From Celeribacter baekdonensis (GTDB lineage Bacteria > Pseudomonadota > Alphaproteobacteria > Rhodobacterales > Rhodobacteraceae): a stretch of DNA of 64,000 nucleotides. Below the pieces are notes generated by a model. The model was not told the origin of the DNA, did no database searches, and worked only from the letters and a program-made list of their open reading frames with translations. The translations under genes and the position numbers were made by a program. Location: NCBI RefSeq assembly GCF_900102315.1, contig NZ_FNBL01000007.1:124001-188000 (forward strand). The letters run 5' to 3'. Below are positions 30,242 to 40,427 of the stretch, piece by piece. Within the stretch, counting starts at the first letter, position 1. Each line of letters begins with the position of its first letter.

Positions 30242-31954
30242 ATGTCCCAAAACCTTGCACCGATCCCTGAGCTTTACGTCTCTTATGAGAGCGCACAAAA
30301 GCTGAAAGTTGAGGCCGCCAATCTCGTAAGCTGGGACTTGACCCCGCGCCAGATTTGCGACCTTGAGTTGCTGATGAACGGTGGGTTTAACCCGCTCAAA
30401 GGGTTTCTGAGCGAGGCCGATTATGACGGTGTCGTGGACAACCTGCGCCTGGCGGACGGAACACTTTGGCCGATGCCGATCACACTGGATGTGTCCGAAG
30501 CCTTCGCAGAAGCACTCGAAGACGGCCAAGACATCGCGCTGCGCGACCAAGAGGGCGTGATTCTTGCAACGATGACGGTCACCGACAATTGGGTGCCGAA
30601 CAAAGCGAAAGAGGCCGCGAGTGTCTTTGGTGCGGATGATGACGCCCACCCGGCCGTGAATTATCTTCATAACACCGCCGGCAAAGTGTACCTCGGCGGT
30701 CCGATCACCGGCATTCAACAGCCGGTGCATTACGATTTTCGTGGCCGTCGCGACACGCCGAACGAACTGCGCGCCTATTTCCGCAAAATGGGCTGGCGCA
30801 AAGTTGTGGCCTTCCAAACCCGCAACCCGTTGCACCGCGCGCACCAGGAACTGACCTTCCGCGCCGCGAAAGAAGCCCAGGCCAACCTTTTGATTCATCC
30901 GGTCGTTGGCATGACCAAACCGGGCGACGTCGACCACTTTACCCGTGTGCGCTGCTATGAGGCAGTTTTGGACAAATACCCGGCCTCGACCACTGCGATG
31001 TCTCTTTTGCCGCTGGCCATGCGTATGGCGGGTCCACGCGAAGCTGTGTGGCACGGCCTGATCCGCGCCAACTACGGCTGTACCCATTTCATCGTCGGTC
31101 GCGACCACGCAGGCCCCGGCAACAATTCCAAAGGCGAAGATTTCTATGGCCCCTATGAGGCGCAGGACCTGTTCCGCGAGCATCAAGAGGAAATGGGCAT
31201 CGAAATGGTCGACTTCAAACACATGGTTTGGGTCCAGGAGCGCGCTCAGTACGAAGCCATCGACGAGATCGAAGACAAGGATAAAATCACCATCCTGAAC
31301 ATCTCCGGCACCGAACTGCGTCGTCGCTTGGCCGAAGGTCTTGAGATCCCGGAATGGTTCTCTTTCCCGGAAGTTGTGAAAGAGCTGCGCCGCACCAAAC
31401 CGCCGCGCTCCAAACAGGGGTTCACCGTGTTCTTCACCGGTTTCTCTGGCTCTGGAAAATCCACCATCGCCAACGCTTTGATGGTTAAACTGATGGAAAT
31501 GGGCGGTCGCCCGGTCACGCTTCTCGATGGCGACATCGTGCGTAAAAACCTGTCCTCCGAACTGGGTTTCTCGAAAGAGCACCGTGACCTGAACATCCGC
31601 CGCATCGGCTATGTTGCCTCTGAGATCACCAAAAACGGCGGTATCGCCATCTGTGCGCCGATCGCACCTTATGCAACGACCCGCCGCGCCGTGCGCGAAG
31701 ATGTCGAAGCCTTTGGCGCCTTTGTCGAAGTCCATGTCGCGACCACGATCGAAGAATGTGAAAAACGTGATCGCAAGGGACTCTACAAACTGGCACGCGA
31801 AGGCAAGATCAAAGAATTCACCGGGATTTCCGATCCTTACGATGTCCCGGAAAAACCCGAACTGCGCGTGGATACGGTTGGCGCCGATGTCGACAACTGT
31901 GCGCATCAGGTGATTTTGAAACTCGAAGCCATGGGTCTGATTGCCGCTCAATAA
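30242..31954 (+). CDS. Bifunctional sulfate adenylyltransferase / adenylylsulfate kinase
   Basis: A 570-residue fusion. Residues 1-~390 are a monomer-type ATP sulfurylase with the QTRNPLHRAH (about 192-201) and GRDHAGPG (about 286-293) nucleotide motifs. Residues ~395-570 are an APS kinase with Walker A GFSGSGKS (about 400-407), the DGD substrate loop (LLDGDIVRKNL) and FTGISDPYD. Together they turn sulfate into PAPS for assimilation or sulfonation. The kinase P-loop is intact, unlike some fungal fusions. The ATG at 30242 is chosen by homology start MSQNLAPIPELYVS; an in-frame start 21 codons earlier lacks support. Confidence 0.96.
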   Translation: MSQNLAPIPELYVSYESAQKLKVEAANLVSWDLTPRQICDLELLMNGGFNPLKGFLSEADYDGVVDNLRLADGTLWPMPITLDVSEAFAEALEDGQDIALRDQEGVILATMTVTDNWVPNKAKEAASVFGADDDAHPAVNYLHNTAGKVYLGGPITGIQQPVHYDFRGRRDTPNELRAYFRKMGWRKVVAFQTRNPLHRAHQELTFRAAKEAQANLLIHPVVGMTKPGDVDHFTRVRCYEAVLDKYPASTTAMSLLPLAMRMAGPREAVWHGLIRANYGCTHFIVGRDHAGPGNNSKGEDFYGPYEAQDLFREHQEEMGIEMVDFKHMVWVQERAQYEAIDEIEDKDKITILNISGTELRRRLAEGLEIPEWFSFPEVVKELRRTKPPRSKQGFTVFFTGFSGSGKSTIANALMVKLMEMGGRPVTLLDGDIVRKNLSSELGFSKEHRDLNIRRIGYVASEITKNGGIAICAPIAPYATTRRAVREDVEAFGAFVEVHVATTIEECEKRDRKGLYKLAREGKIKEFTGISDPYDVPEKPELRVDTVGADVDNCAHQVILKLEAMGLIAAQ

Positions 31955-31975
31955 CGACCCAACACCTTTGTCATC

Positions 31976-32010
31976 AAAAAGCCCCGGTCCTTAGGATCGG
32001 GGCTTTTTTG
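31976..32010. terminator. Rho-independent terminator of sat-cysC
   Basis: AAAAAGCCCCGGTCC and GGATCGGGGCTTTTTT form a long GC-rich stem with T-run. Placed between convergent genes, it may also serve the cytochrome b561 gene. Confidence 0.9.
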
Positions 32011-32030
32011 CGCAATCAGCGCGAGAGATC

Positions 32031-32513
32031 TCAGCGCAGTGACATCCGTTTGAGCAGATTGTCTTTCAAAATAAACTGATGATAGAGCGCCGCCACGACG
32101 TGAACGAGGATGAGCAAGACGGTCAGGTTGACCAAAACCTCATGGGCGTCGCCCGCAATCTTGACCCCAAGGAACCAAGCAGACGCCCCCGCCATTGGCG
32201 TCAGGATCATGGTCGCATACAGACCGACATGCACGAGTTGCGCGGCTTTTTCCATCAAAGGGTGCGGCGCAGGCGGCATCGCAGGCGCGCCTTGGATCAG
32301 ACGAACAAGGACGCGCAGGGTCATCAAGGCAAGCGTGACAACACCAACGATCACATGGAATTTGGCGGTGAGAGTGTCATTCACCCCCGTCTTCAAAAAC
32401 GCATCAAGCGCGCGCCCCATGCCATCAGAGACGATATAGTTAAAGGCAAAGGTCAAAACGACGGCCCAGTGCAACAGCTTTTGCAGCAGGGAATAAGATT
32501 GGGAGGTTTTCAT
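32031..32513 (-). CDS. Cytochrome b561-family di-heme membrane protein
   Basis: A 160-residue inner-membrane protein with four helices and histidines placed for two b-type hemes: LLHW near residue 14, AKFHVIVG near 52, LVHVGLY near 96 and LVHVVAALYHQF near 142. Bacterial b561 proteins (CybB-like) move electrons from ubiquinol, and some oxidise superoxide. No catalytic partner adjoins it. It is transcribed convergently with sat-cysC. Confidence 0.9.
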   Translation of the reverse strand: MKTSQSYSLLQKLLHWAVVLTFAFNYIVSDGMGRALDAFLKTGVNDTLTAKFHVIVGVVTLALMTLRVLVRLIQGAPAMPPAPHPLMEKAAQLVHVGLYATMILTPMAGASAWFLGVKIAGDAHEVLVNLTVLLILVHVVAALYHQFILKDNLLKRMSLR

Positions 32514-32676
32514 ATGACGCTCACTCTCAGGTCAGTTGGGGAAAGACCGAGCGTGCCGGCTCGGTGGTGCCTGACCTAGAGATAGGGATGAAAGCCCCCC
32601 AAGCGCAAATACTGATTTGGCCTTTTTAGGGGGCTATACCTTGAGTTTACCCGGTTTGGCGCAGGATACGGGTCTT

Positions 32677-32741
32677 TAAAGCCTTCGATGTTGCGGGCGC
32701 TTTGCTCCTGATCTTAATCAGATCAAAAGCAAAACGCTTTA
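32677..32741. repeat. Palindromic TAAAGCG element (copy 2, TAAAGCC-ended type)
   Basis: Read on the minus strand it starts with TAAAGCG, the TAA being the DUF1150 stop codon, and forms an interrupted hairpin GCGTTTTGCT...TGATC-N7-GATCA...AGCAAAGCGC. It ends in GAAGGCTTTA. The sequence TAAAGCCTTCGATG-N-TGCGG at its plus-strand start recurs at 42860. Confidence 0.75.
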
Positions 32742-32978
32742 GTGCACATTCACCGGCGCGTAGTCATGTTCACGCGCCAAAGCGAAAGCCAAAGGAAGAT
32801 TGGCAACAAGCGCAAGCCGCGTGCCGTCAGCGTCATTCACCGAATAGATATGGTCGAGGCCCTCGGCCTGACTTTGCACCTCTTTGGGCAAATCAGACAC
32901 GGCAACGGGACGTACATAGACAATTTTTTCCTCTGATCCGACGCCTGCCGCCGGGACATGTGGGTATGAAGCATTCAT
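32739..32978 (-). CDS. DUF1150-family protein
   Basis: A 79-residue protein with the DUF1150 core IVYVRPVAVSDLP, YSVNDADGTRLALVANLPLAFALAREHDY. The family is nearly limited to alphaproteobacteria and regularly follows hsp20, as here with a four-base gap, suggesting heat-shock co-expression from the hsp20 promoter. AAGGGA precedes the ATG. Function unknown; a helper of the small heat-shock protein is a fair guess. Its stop codon is the start of a palindromic repeat. Confidence 0.88.
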   Translation of the reverse strand: MNASYPHVPAAGVGSEEKIVYVRPVAVSDLPKEVQSQAEGLDHIYSVNDADGTRLALVANLPLAFALAREHDYAPVNVH

Positions 32979-32982
32979 GGGC

Positions 32983-33396
32983 TTATCCCTTCCGTATTTG
33001 AATGGTTTGAACAACGCTTTCGGCCACAGCGCGATTGAGATCTATGTGCAATAGCCCGTTTTCCGTTGACGCACCGGTGACTTCGACCCCATCGGCCAAC
33101 ACGAAAGCACGCTGAAACTGACGGCCCGCGATGCCGCGATGTAGGAAAACCCGCGCCTCCGCATCCTCGGCTTGGCGTCCGCGCACAACCAACTGCCGGT
33201 CCTCCAAAGTGATCGACAGGTCCGCATCCGAAAACCCAGCCACGGCAAGGGTGATCCGATAGGTGTGATCGGAGGATTGCTCGATATTATAAGGCGGGTA
33301 AGCCCCCGCGTCCGATTTTGCGGTGCGTTCCACCAAACGTTCCAATTGGTCGAATCCCAACAGAAACGGATGGGCACCAAAACTTACTTTCGTCAT
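32983..33396 (-). CDS. Hsp20-family small heat-shock protein
   Basis: A 137-residue alpha-crystallin-domain chaperone. The opening SFGAHPFLLGFDQLERLVER and YPPYNIEQSSDHTYRITLAVAGF are typical of IbpA/HspD types; the crystallin domain runs to about residue 125 with LVVRGRQ, and QIRKG is near the end. These oligomers hold unfolded proteins for DnaK/ClpB. A clear RpoH-type promoter lies 68-95 bases upstream. It is operonic with DUF1150. Confidence 0.94.
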   Translation of the reverse strand: MTKVSFGAHPFLLGFDQLERLVERTAKSDAGAYPPYNIEQSSDHTYRITLAVAGFSDADLSITLEDRQLVVRGRQAEDAEARVFLHRGIAGRQFQRAFVLADGVEVTGASTENGLLHIDLNRAVAESVVQTIQIRKG

Positions 33397-33464
33397 TACA
33401 CGTCCTCTCCCAGAAGCGACTGTGTTCCATCAAGAACCCCAAAAGCGGCAGCCCTTTGGTTAAG

Positions 33465-33492
33465 ATATGGGAGTTGCAACGCGGGCTTCAAG
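33465..33492 (-). promoter_or_regulatory. RpoH (sigma-32)-type promoter of hsp20
   Basis: On the minus strand CTTGAAG (33492-33486), 14 bases, then CCCATAT (33471-33465). This equals CTTG-N17-CCCATNT, the heat-shock sigma consensus. Transcription would start near 33457 and give a leader of about 60 bases for hsp20-DUF1150. Confidence 0.8.
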
Positions 33493-33606
33493 AGAGGCCA
33501 GCAGAGTGCTTTGAGTTTTGAAAGTTTAGGAGTAGAGTTGAAACAGACCGCGCGCCCGCAATATTGGCGGCGACAACAGACCAGAAAAACAGATAGAGAC
33601 AACGCG

Positions 33607-33825
33607 ATGAACGTGTCCAACCGAATGGATCATAACGACGTGCTTCGGGTCAAACTTGAAGTGCTCAAACGCGAACATCGTGATCTTGATGTCGCCATTG
33701 AAGCGATGCAGCAAACCGGCCATTTGGATGCCCTGCGGCTTCAGCGAATGAAAAAGCAAAAGCTGTCGCTCAAGGACCGGATCGCGGTCATCGAAGATGA
33801 AATCACTCCGGATATCATCGCCTAA
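33607..33825 (+). CDS. DUF465 (YdcH-family) protein
   Basis: A 72-residue helical protein: HNDVLRVKLEVLKREHRDLDVAIEAMQ then LDALRLQRMKKQKLSLKDRIAVIED, the two-helix pattern of DUF465, including KLSLKDRI. Family members are small cytosolic proteins of unknown role. The ATG at 33607 begins the conserved domain. It is transcribed away from hsp20; a heat-shock link is possible but its own promoter is not clear. The TAA stop overlaps a palindromic repeat. Confidence 0.85.
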   Translation: MNVSNRMDHNDVLRVKLEVLKREHRDLDVAIEAMQQTGHLDALRLQRMKKQKLSLKDRIAVIEDEITPDIIA

Positions 33826-33867
33826 AGCGTCACGCCTTTCACCTGAGACAGGGAAAGGCGTGACGCT
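33823..33867. repeat. Palindromic TAAAGCG element (copy 3)
   Basis: AGCGTCACGCCTTTC (33826-33840) and its exact complement (33853-33867) form a 15-pair stem with loop ACCTGAGACAGG. The element begins with the TAA of the DUF465 gene. Confidence 0.85.
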
Positions 33868-33889
33868 GCCAGACATATCAATGGTGTGG

Positions 33890-33932
33890 GCGTTCCGCCA
33901 TAAACCCGTGAGACAGGTTTATGGCGGAACGC
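33890..33932. repeat. Palindromic element (copy 4) upstream of purE
   Basis: GCGTTCCGCCATAAACC (33890-33906) pairs perfectly over 17 bases with 33916-33932; the loop is CGTGAGACA. It shares the TGAGACA loop with copies 3, 6 and 8. It lies 100 bases before purE. Confidence 0.85.
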
Positions 33933-34036
33933 TTTAAAGCGGCTTTTCCAAACGTCCCGTTGCGTAAAATCGGCTGCGCGTTATAAGGCGGGCGAGTGCA
34001 ACACATCGCGAACCTATCTTCTGAGGGATCAATCAT

Positions 34037-34522
34037 ATGAGCGTCGACGTCGGCATCATTATGGGCAGCCAATCCGATTGGCCGACCATGAAACGCGCAG
34101 CGGAAATTCTGGACGAATTGGGCATCTCTTATGAGGCAAAAATCGTCTCCGCCCACCGCACGCCGGACCGGCTTTGGAGCTATGGCAAAGAGGCCGCGGG
34201 GCGGGGTCTCAAAGTGATCATCGCAGGGGCCGGCGGGGCCGCACATTTGCCCGGCATGATGGCGTCGAAAACCCGCATCCCCGTGGTCGGCGTGCCGGTG
34301 CAAACCCGCGCCTTGTCCGGCGTTGATAGCCTCTATTCCATCGTGCAAATGCCCAAGGGTTTCCCGGTTGCCACCATGGCAATTGGTGAAGCGGGCGCAG
34401 CCAATGCCGGCCTGATGGCGGCTGGCATTTTGGCGATCACCGATGCCGATCTGGCCGCACGCCTGGATGCGTGGCGCGAAGCCCTCTCTGCCTCCATCCC
34501 GGATGAACCCGCCGATGACTGA
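34037..34522 (+). CDS. purE: N5-carboxyaminoimidazole ribonucleotide mutase
   Basis: A 161-residue class I PurE. Signature: [10 protein letters not shown] near residue 9, [10 protein letters not shown] near 38 with the catalytic histidine, and [14 protein letters not shown] near 70. It moves the carboxylate of N5-CAIR to form CAIR in purine synthesis, working on the product of PurK. Overlaps purK by eight bases. AGGGAT lies upstream of the ATG. Confidence 0.97.
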   Translation: MSVDVGIIMGSQSDWPTMKRAAEILDELGISYEAKIVSAHRTPDRLWSYGKEAAGRGLKVIIAGAGGAAHLPGMMASKTRIPVVGVPVQTRALSGVDSLYSIVQMPKGFPVATMAIGEAGAANAGLMAAGILAITDADLAARLDAWREALSASIPDEPADD

Positions 34523-35597
34523 TGTGACCCCTCTTCCCTCTGGCGCAACCATCGGCATTCTTGGCGGTGGTCAACTGGGCCGCATGTTGTCGGTCGCGGC
34601 CTCCCGTCTGGGGTTCAAAACCTGCGTGTTTGAACCCGGCGGCGATTGCCCTGCGGCCCATGTCGCCAACGCTCATGTCCAGGCTGGCTATGACGACGTC
34701 GAGGCGTTGAAAACATTCGCGCACTCCGTCGATGTGGTGACCTATGAGTTCGAAAACGTGCCGACGTCTGCGCTTGATCTGATCGAATCCATCGTGCCGA
34801 TCCGTCCAAACCGCAAAGCCTTGGCCGTGTCGCAAGACCGCTTGGCGGAAAAGGCGTTTTTGTCGGGTCTGGGCCTGACGGTTGCCCCCTTTGCCGCCGT
34901 CGATGACGCTGTCGATTTGGCCGAAGCCATGGCCGAAATTGGCACCCATGCCATCTTGAAAACCCGCCGCTTTGGCTATGACGGCAAAGGTCAGGCTCGG
35001 ATCATGTCGCCCGACGATGCCCCACAAGCGCTGGCCGATATGGCGGGCGCTGCGGCGGTTTTGGAAGGCTTTGTCAGCTTCACCCATGAGGTGTCGGTGA
35101 TTGCCGCACGCGGTCAGGCGGGGGATATTTCCTGTTTCGATCCGGGTGAAAACGTCCACATCAACGGCATTTTGCACACCACCACCGTGCCCGCGCGCCT
35201 CTCCCCCGCCCAGCGCACCGATGCCGTTCTTTTGGCCGCTAAAATATTGAATGCGCTGGATTATGTCGGTGTCATGGGGGTCGAACTCTTTGTCACACCG
35301 CAAGGGCTTGTGGTCAATGAAGTCGCGCCGCGCGTGCACAATTCGGGCCACTGGACCCAAAACGGCTGTGTGATTGATCAGTTCGAACAACACATTCGTG
35401 CTGTTGTCGGCTGGCCTTTGGGGGATGGCGCGCGCCACTCCAATGTGGAGATGCTCAACCTCATCGGCGACGATGTGGATCGCATCCCCGAGTTTGCCAA
35501 GAACGCCACCATGGCGATCCATCTTTATGGCAAAGCGGATGCGAAACCGGGCCGTAAAATGGGCCATGTGAATACGGTTTTGGGGCCAGCGAGCTAA
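34515..35597 (+). CDS. purK: N5-carboxyaminoimidazole ribonucleotide synthase
   Basis: A 360-residue ATP-grasp enzyme that carboxylates AIR with bicarbonate and ATP. N-terminal [15 protein letters not shown], the central [11 protein letters not shown] loop, and [14 protein letters not shown] near the ADP/metal site. I use the ATG at 34515, which starts the conserved part and overlaps purE by eight bases; an ATG at 34503 is also in frame. purEK form one unit. It is convergent with the GNAT gene. Confidence 0.96.
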   Translation: MTDVTPLPSGATIGILGGGQLGRMLSVAASRLGFKTCVFEPGGDCPAAHVANAHVQAGYDDVEALKTFAHSVDVVTYEFENVPTSALDLIESIVPIRPNRKALAVSQDRLAEKAFLSGLGLTVAPFAAVDDAVDLAEAMAEIGTHAILKTRRFGYDGKGQARIMSPDDAPQALADMAGAAAVLEGFVSFTHEVSVIAARGQAGDISCFDPGENVHINGILHTTTVPARLSPAQRTDAVLLAAKILNALDYVGVMGVELFVTPQGLVVNEVAPRVHNSGHWTQNGCVIDQFEQHIRAVVGWPLGDGARHSNVEMLNLIGDDVDRIPEFAKNATMAIHLYGKADAKPGRKMGHVNTVLGPAS

Positions 35598-35603
35598 ACC
35601 GCT

Positions 35604-36104
35604 TTAGGTGACAAGGTTCTCATTGAGACGCGTGTAGGCCTTGGGGTAGATCAAGCGCTCAGATTGCATCCCGGTGCCCGGCGCAATCGGATAGAGCGAG
35701 GTGTATTCGGAGGCAAAAGGCGTCTCCAAACGCGATGCCGCCAGCGTTGAAAACCCAACCCGGTGGAAATAGGCCGGATCACCGACAACGACCACAGCTT
35801 TGGCGCCTTCGCGCTTGGCATGGTTCATGCCACGCGTCACCAATTCACGCCCCATCCCACGTTTGTGTCGGTTGGGAGAAACCGCCAAAATCGACAGCGC
35901 CCACCAATCTTGCGGCACGATCATGCGCGCACAACAAATATAACCGATGATCCGCCCATCTTCGACCGCCACGCGTTCCATGGCTACCGCCTCTTCCTGA
36001 CGCAGAGCCAGAGCAAATCGGTACATCTCCGGACCACCAAATGTGCCATCCAGCAAAATGGACAGCGGCAGATCATCGTCAGTGGTCAGGGGGCGCAAGA
36101 ACAT
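35604..36104 (-). CDS. GNAT-family N-acetyltransferase (YhbS-like)
   Basis: A 166-residue acetyltransferase. Acetyl-CoA binding motif A region LAVSPNRHKRGMGRELVTRGMNHAKREG, then VVVVGDPAYFHRVGFSTLA, characteristic of the YhbS/Eis-like subgroup. Substrate unknown. A related protein at 41411 shares the GDPAxYxRxGF segment, so the two may be paralogues. The ATG at 36104 starts the domain directly. It stops seven bases from purK on the other strand. Confidence 0.85.
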   Translation of the reverse strand: MFLRPLTTDDDLPLSILLDGTFGGPEMYRFALALRQEEAVAMERVAVEDGRIIGYICCARMIVPQDWWALSILAVSPNRHKRGMGRELVTRGMNHAKREGAKAVVVVGDPAYFHRVGFSTLAASRLETPFASEYTSLYPIAPGTGMQSERLIYPKAYTRLNENLVT

Positions 36105-36403
36105 GTCTATATCTCTAAAAAGGGCTGTTAAAACTTTGCAGGGCGAGCATGGGGCATGCAAGCGGCAACTGGCTTATCTTTGTAAAATCATAGGACTGAG
36201 GCGAATATGTTGTTTTTCTGGGCAGGCAGGGCGCGACATATGGCATTCCAAAAGTTTTTTCAGCCCTGCCGCACTTAACGCACCCCACATCTTTGGCACT
36301 CGCCCAAGAACCACCCAGATCAAAAGATAAGGGCCGCCCGAAAGCGACCCTTAAATGATTTAGCGATTGGGCTGATGCCAAGCGATTTCCGAGTGGAAAT
36401 CCC
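36105..36403 (-). other. Gene-free region between the GNAT gene and groEL
   Basis: About 300 bases. On the minus strand it holds the groEL terminator (36322-36352) and then the GNAT promoter region. A dyad GGCAGGGC (36225-36232) / GCCCTGCC (36263-36270) with a 30-base loop is the only other structure seen. No coding sequence supported. Confidence 0.4.
36322..36352 (-). terminator. Rho-independent terminator of groESL
   Basis: On the minus strand AAGGGTCGC pairs with GCGGCCCTT (one G-T), then a T-rich run ATCTTTTG, about 50 bases after the groEL stop. Confidence 0.8.
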
Positions 36404-38062
<1,659 letters not shown>

Positions 38063-38089
38063 TCAGGTGAAAGGAAAAGGGGGACGATC

Positions 38090-38377
38090 TCAGGCGATGA
38101 TGCCGAGAATGTCCGACTCTTTCATGATGAGCAGTTCTTCGCCCTCAACGGTGATTTCGGTGCCGGACCATTTGCCGAACAGAACGATGTCACCTGCTTT
38201 GACGGAGGGCGCGATCAATTCGCCACTGTCTTTACGTGCGCCTTCACCAACGGAGACGATTTCGCCTTCGGCCGGTTTTTCTTTTGCGCTATCGGGGATG
38301 ATCAGGCCGCCCTTGGTTTTGTCATCGCCTTCAACGCGACGAACTACAACGCGGTCATGCAGCGGTTTAAATGCCAT
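38090..38377 (-). CDS. groES: Co-chaperonin GroES (10 kDa)
   Basis: A 95-residue lid of GroEL. Opening [33 protein letters not shown] includes the mobile loop; ending [10 protein letters not shown]. The ATG at 38377 is set by this opening and the GGGAG site. First gene of groESL; its leader carries a CIRCE element for HrcA and a TTGACA promoter. Confidence 0.98.
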   Translation of the reverse strand: MAFKPLHDRVVVRRVEGDDKTKGGLIIPDSAKEKPAEGEIVSVGEGARKDSGELIAPSVKAGDIVLFGKWSGTEITVEGEELLIMKESDILGIIA

Positions 38378-38445
38378 CTTCGAGGCTCCCTTGCTCAAAG
38401 TTTCAGTTGTCAGCACCACCTCTTTGGGTGGGCGTAAATCTTGCG

Positions 38446-38472
38446 TTAGCACTCACTGCCTGTGAGTGACAA
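38446..38472 (-). promoter_or_regulatory. CIRCE element (HrcA operator) of groESL
   Basis: TTAGCACTC, nine bases, GAGTGACAA. The consensus is TTAGCACTC-N9-GAGTGCTAA, so one half is perfect and the other has two or three mismatches. It lies 70-95 bases before the groES start, in the expected transcript leader. Confidence 0.9.
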
Positions 38473-38478
38473 CGCTGC

Positions 38479-38508
38479 ATAGTTAGGGAGGACAAGGAGA
38501 GCTGTCAA
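38479..38508 (-). promoter_or_regulatory. Candidate housekeeping promoter of groESL
   Basis: On the minus strand TTGACA (38508-38503), 18 bases, AACTAT (38484-38479). The -35 is perfect and the -10 weak. It places the CIRCE element just at or after the start of transcription, as usual for HrcA-controlled genes. Confidence 0.55.
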
Positions 38509-38621
38509 CAGTCGTGATTTGAAAAATTTATGCCAAAGCCTGCGCTCAAATTGCTTGGGGGCCCTTGGCAAAACCATTGCGAAACCATTGGTGCCCCCAA
38601 GGTGCAATTTTGCAAGAAACT

Positions 38622-39284
38622 CTAGGATTTCAAAGGTATTTCCGCATTCAAGCCCGCATCTGTGAGCGTATAAACGCCGAGAGAGGCACGCACAAACCAG
38701 CCATAGTGATTGTCGGCCATGATCCGAGTGGCCTGAACCACCCCTGTGGCTTTTGCCACCACATGACCTTTGCTCGGCCCATGTTCCAAAAGATGCGCCC
38801 GACAGCGTACGGCGTTTTGGCGATAACTCGTCACCCGCCCACCTGCCGGGGTGCCCCCAAGATTCGGATCGCCCTCGCGGGTCGCAAATTCTTTGACCAG
38901 TTTGGCAGACTTGACCTTGTTCTTACGCGGTACAAAGGGCCGGGGATCGTGATGCACTTGCACCGTACCCTCCGCAACATTCACCGAAATCACCCCAAGC
39001 CCCAAGCGTTTGCACAGCCCAAGGTTCCCCTTGAACATCCGCCAACCCGCCTTGCCCTTCCACCGTGGCACGGCAAGGTAGACCTGATCGGTCAACGCCT
39101 GACGGGCTATGCCCTGTTGCAACAGAATCAGCGAAAACCCGGTTTTCAACTCGATGATCACCGGGGCCTCATCTGGTTTCACCGCCATCACATCGGCGCC
39201 CCTGACCTCGGCTTTCACCTCATAGCCAAGCCTTTCGAAATGGGCTTTGACGGGCGAATAAAGATCGGTTTCTTTCAGGGTCAT
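38622..39284 (-). CDS. DUF2161 putative PD-(D/E)XK phosphodiesterase
   Basis: A 220-residue protein. Core of the nuclease-like fold: conserved Asp31 in RGADVMAVKP and IIELKTG with Glu45 and Lys47, matching D...ExK. The C-terminal ~80 residues are basic and include a VRCRAHLLEHGP segment and a winged-helix-like end. DUF2161 is annotated as a phosphodiesterase from fold only; no substrate is known. No partner gene next to it suggests restriction-modification. Confidence 0.83.
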   Translation of the reverse strand: MTLKETDLYSPVKAHFERLGYEVKAEVRGADVMAVKPDEAPVIIELKTGFSLILLQQGIARQALTDQVYLAVPRWKGKAGWRMFKGNLGLCKRLGLGVISVNVAEGTVQVHHDPRPFVPRKNKVKSAKLVKEFATREGDPNLGGTPAGGRVTSYRQNAVRCRAHLLEHGPSKGHVVAKATGVVQATRIMADNHYGWFVRASLGVYTLTDAGLNAEIPLKS

Positions 39285-39404
39285 GACGGTATCCCCTCCA
39301 ATTCACGCCCCATTCCGGCAACTAACGAATTCCTCATTGGGAACTTCTGCTATATCTGCGCTCATAAAGATATCGCCTCGCATTTGAGAACAGAAGGGAT
39401 TGAC

Positions 39405-40304
39405 GTGAAACCGAATAAAGTTGCTGCAGTCACGATGGCATGGAATTCTCCCGTACTCCTCAAAAAATGGGTCGAGCATAACGCCGCCGCTTATGGCCGC
39501 GAAAACCTGTTTGTCATTTCTCACGGCAATGATCCGGCACAAGCCGCCGTCGCAGAGGGCACAAATTACATCACCCTGCCGCGCGAATTCAACGCGGAAT
39601 TCGATGCGATCCGGTGGCGGTTCCTGTCCAACTACGCCTCCGGCCTGTTGGAATATTACAAGGTTGTTCAGGTCAACGACGTCGATGAGCTGATCATCAT
39701 GGACCCTGAGGTGGGCACGGACCGCAAGGAGTATTTGCTGTCTTTGGCGGATCAGGGCCATTTTGCCCCTGTCGGCTATGACGTCCTGCCCCTGAATGGC
39801 GACCAAAACAATCTTGCGGGACTGGATTGGAGCAAGCCTCTGTCAGAACAGGCACCCTATGCCGTTTTGCGCGCGCGGTTTTGTAAACCCTGCATCATCA
39901 CAGCGCCGGTCGAAATGATGCCCGGCGGCCATTCCCTCAAGCACACAAAATTCAAAGTGGATAGCGCGTTGATGTTGGCGCATTTGAAACTGTTGGACAG
40001 CGCGCTGTGGCAATCGCATTACGACACGCTGGCCCATGACGCGCGCATCGCAACACGGCGCGCACGGACAAGGGACGAACGCATTCCGCGCGGCATCCGT
40101 GGTTTTGGTCGCGGCGCCGATCAGGTCCGCGCGTTGATCGAGACGGGGATGGATCGCCCCTTTGACCTCCAAGCAGCTCCCGGCGATGCGGCCAGTTTTT
40201 TAAACAACCGACTGGAATTGATTTATGAGGGCTGGCGGGTCGAACCGCGCGATGAGGAAGAATATATCATTCGCCTCGCCCCCCGATATATGGGGGCGTT
40301 TTAG
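39405..40304 (+). CDS. Glycosyltransferase family 2-like protein
   Basis: A 299-residue soluble protein. N-terminal strand-helix VAAVTMAWNSPVLLKKWVEHNAA, then YYKVVQVNDVDELIIMDP, where DVDE matches the DxD metal-sugar site of the Glyco_tranf_2_4 group. Such proteins often act on surface glycans. The start is the GTG at 39405 with AGAAGGGA upstream; the reading frame stays open far upstream across the antisense of DUF2161, which is not coding. Acceptor unknown. Confidence 0.75.
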   Translation: MKPNKVAAVTMAWNSPVLLKKWVEHNAAAYGRENLFVISHGNDPAQAAVAEGTNYITLPREFNAEFDAIRWRFLSNYASGLLEYYKVVQVNDVDELIIMDPEVGTDRKEYLLSLADQGHFAPVGYDVLPLNGDQNNLAGLDWSKPLSEQAPYAVLRARFCKPCIITAPVEMMPGGHSLKHTKFKVDSALMLAHLKLLDSALWQSHYDTLAHDARIATRRARTRDERIPRGIRGFGRGADQVRALIETGMDRPFDLQAAPGDAASFLNNRLELIYEGWRVEPRDEEEYIIRLAPRYMGAF

Positions 40305-40427
40305 CGCCACATGCCCTGCACGCGGCCCACCGAAACAGCCCCGCGCTCAACAGGTGACAAGCCATGCTGCACCGCCTATAAGGGCCGCGAAATACCAATA
40401 TCCTCACGCTATCTATGGGACAGACAT

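Noticed and set aside
38622-39284. Restriction-modification nuclease
   Set aside because: DUF2161 has a nuclease-like core but there is no methyltransferase or specificity gene beside it.
38565-39404. N-terminal extension of the glycosyltransferase frame by 280 codons
   Set aside because: It runs across the antisense strand of the DUF2161 gene; conserved sequence begins at the GTG at 39405, which has its own ribosome site.
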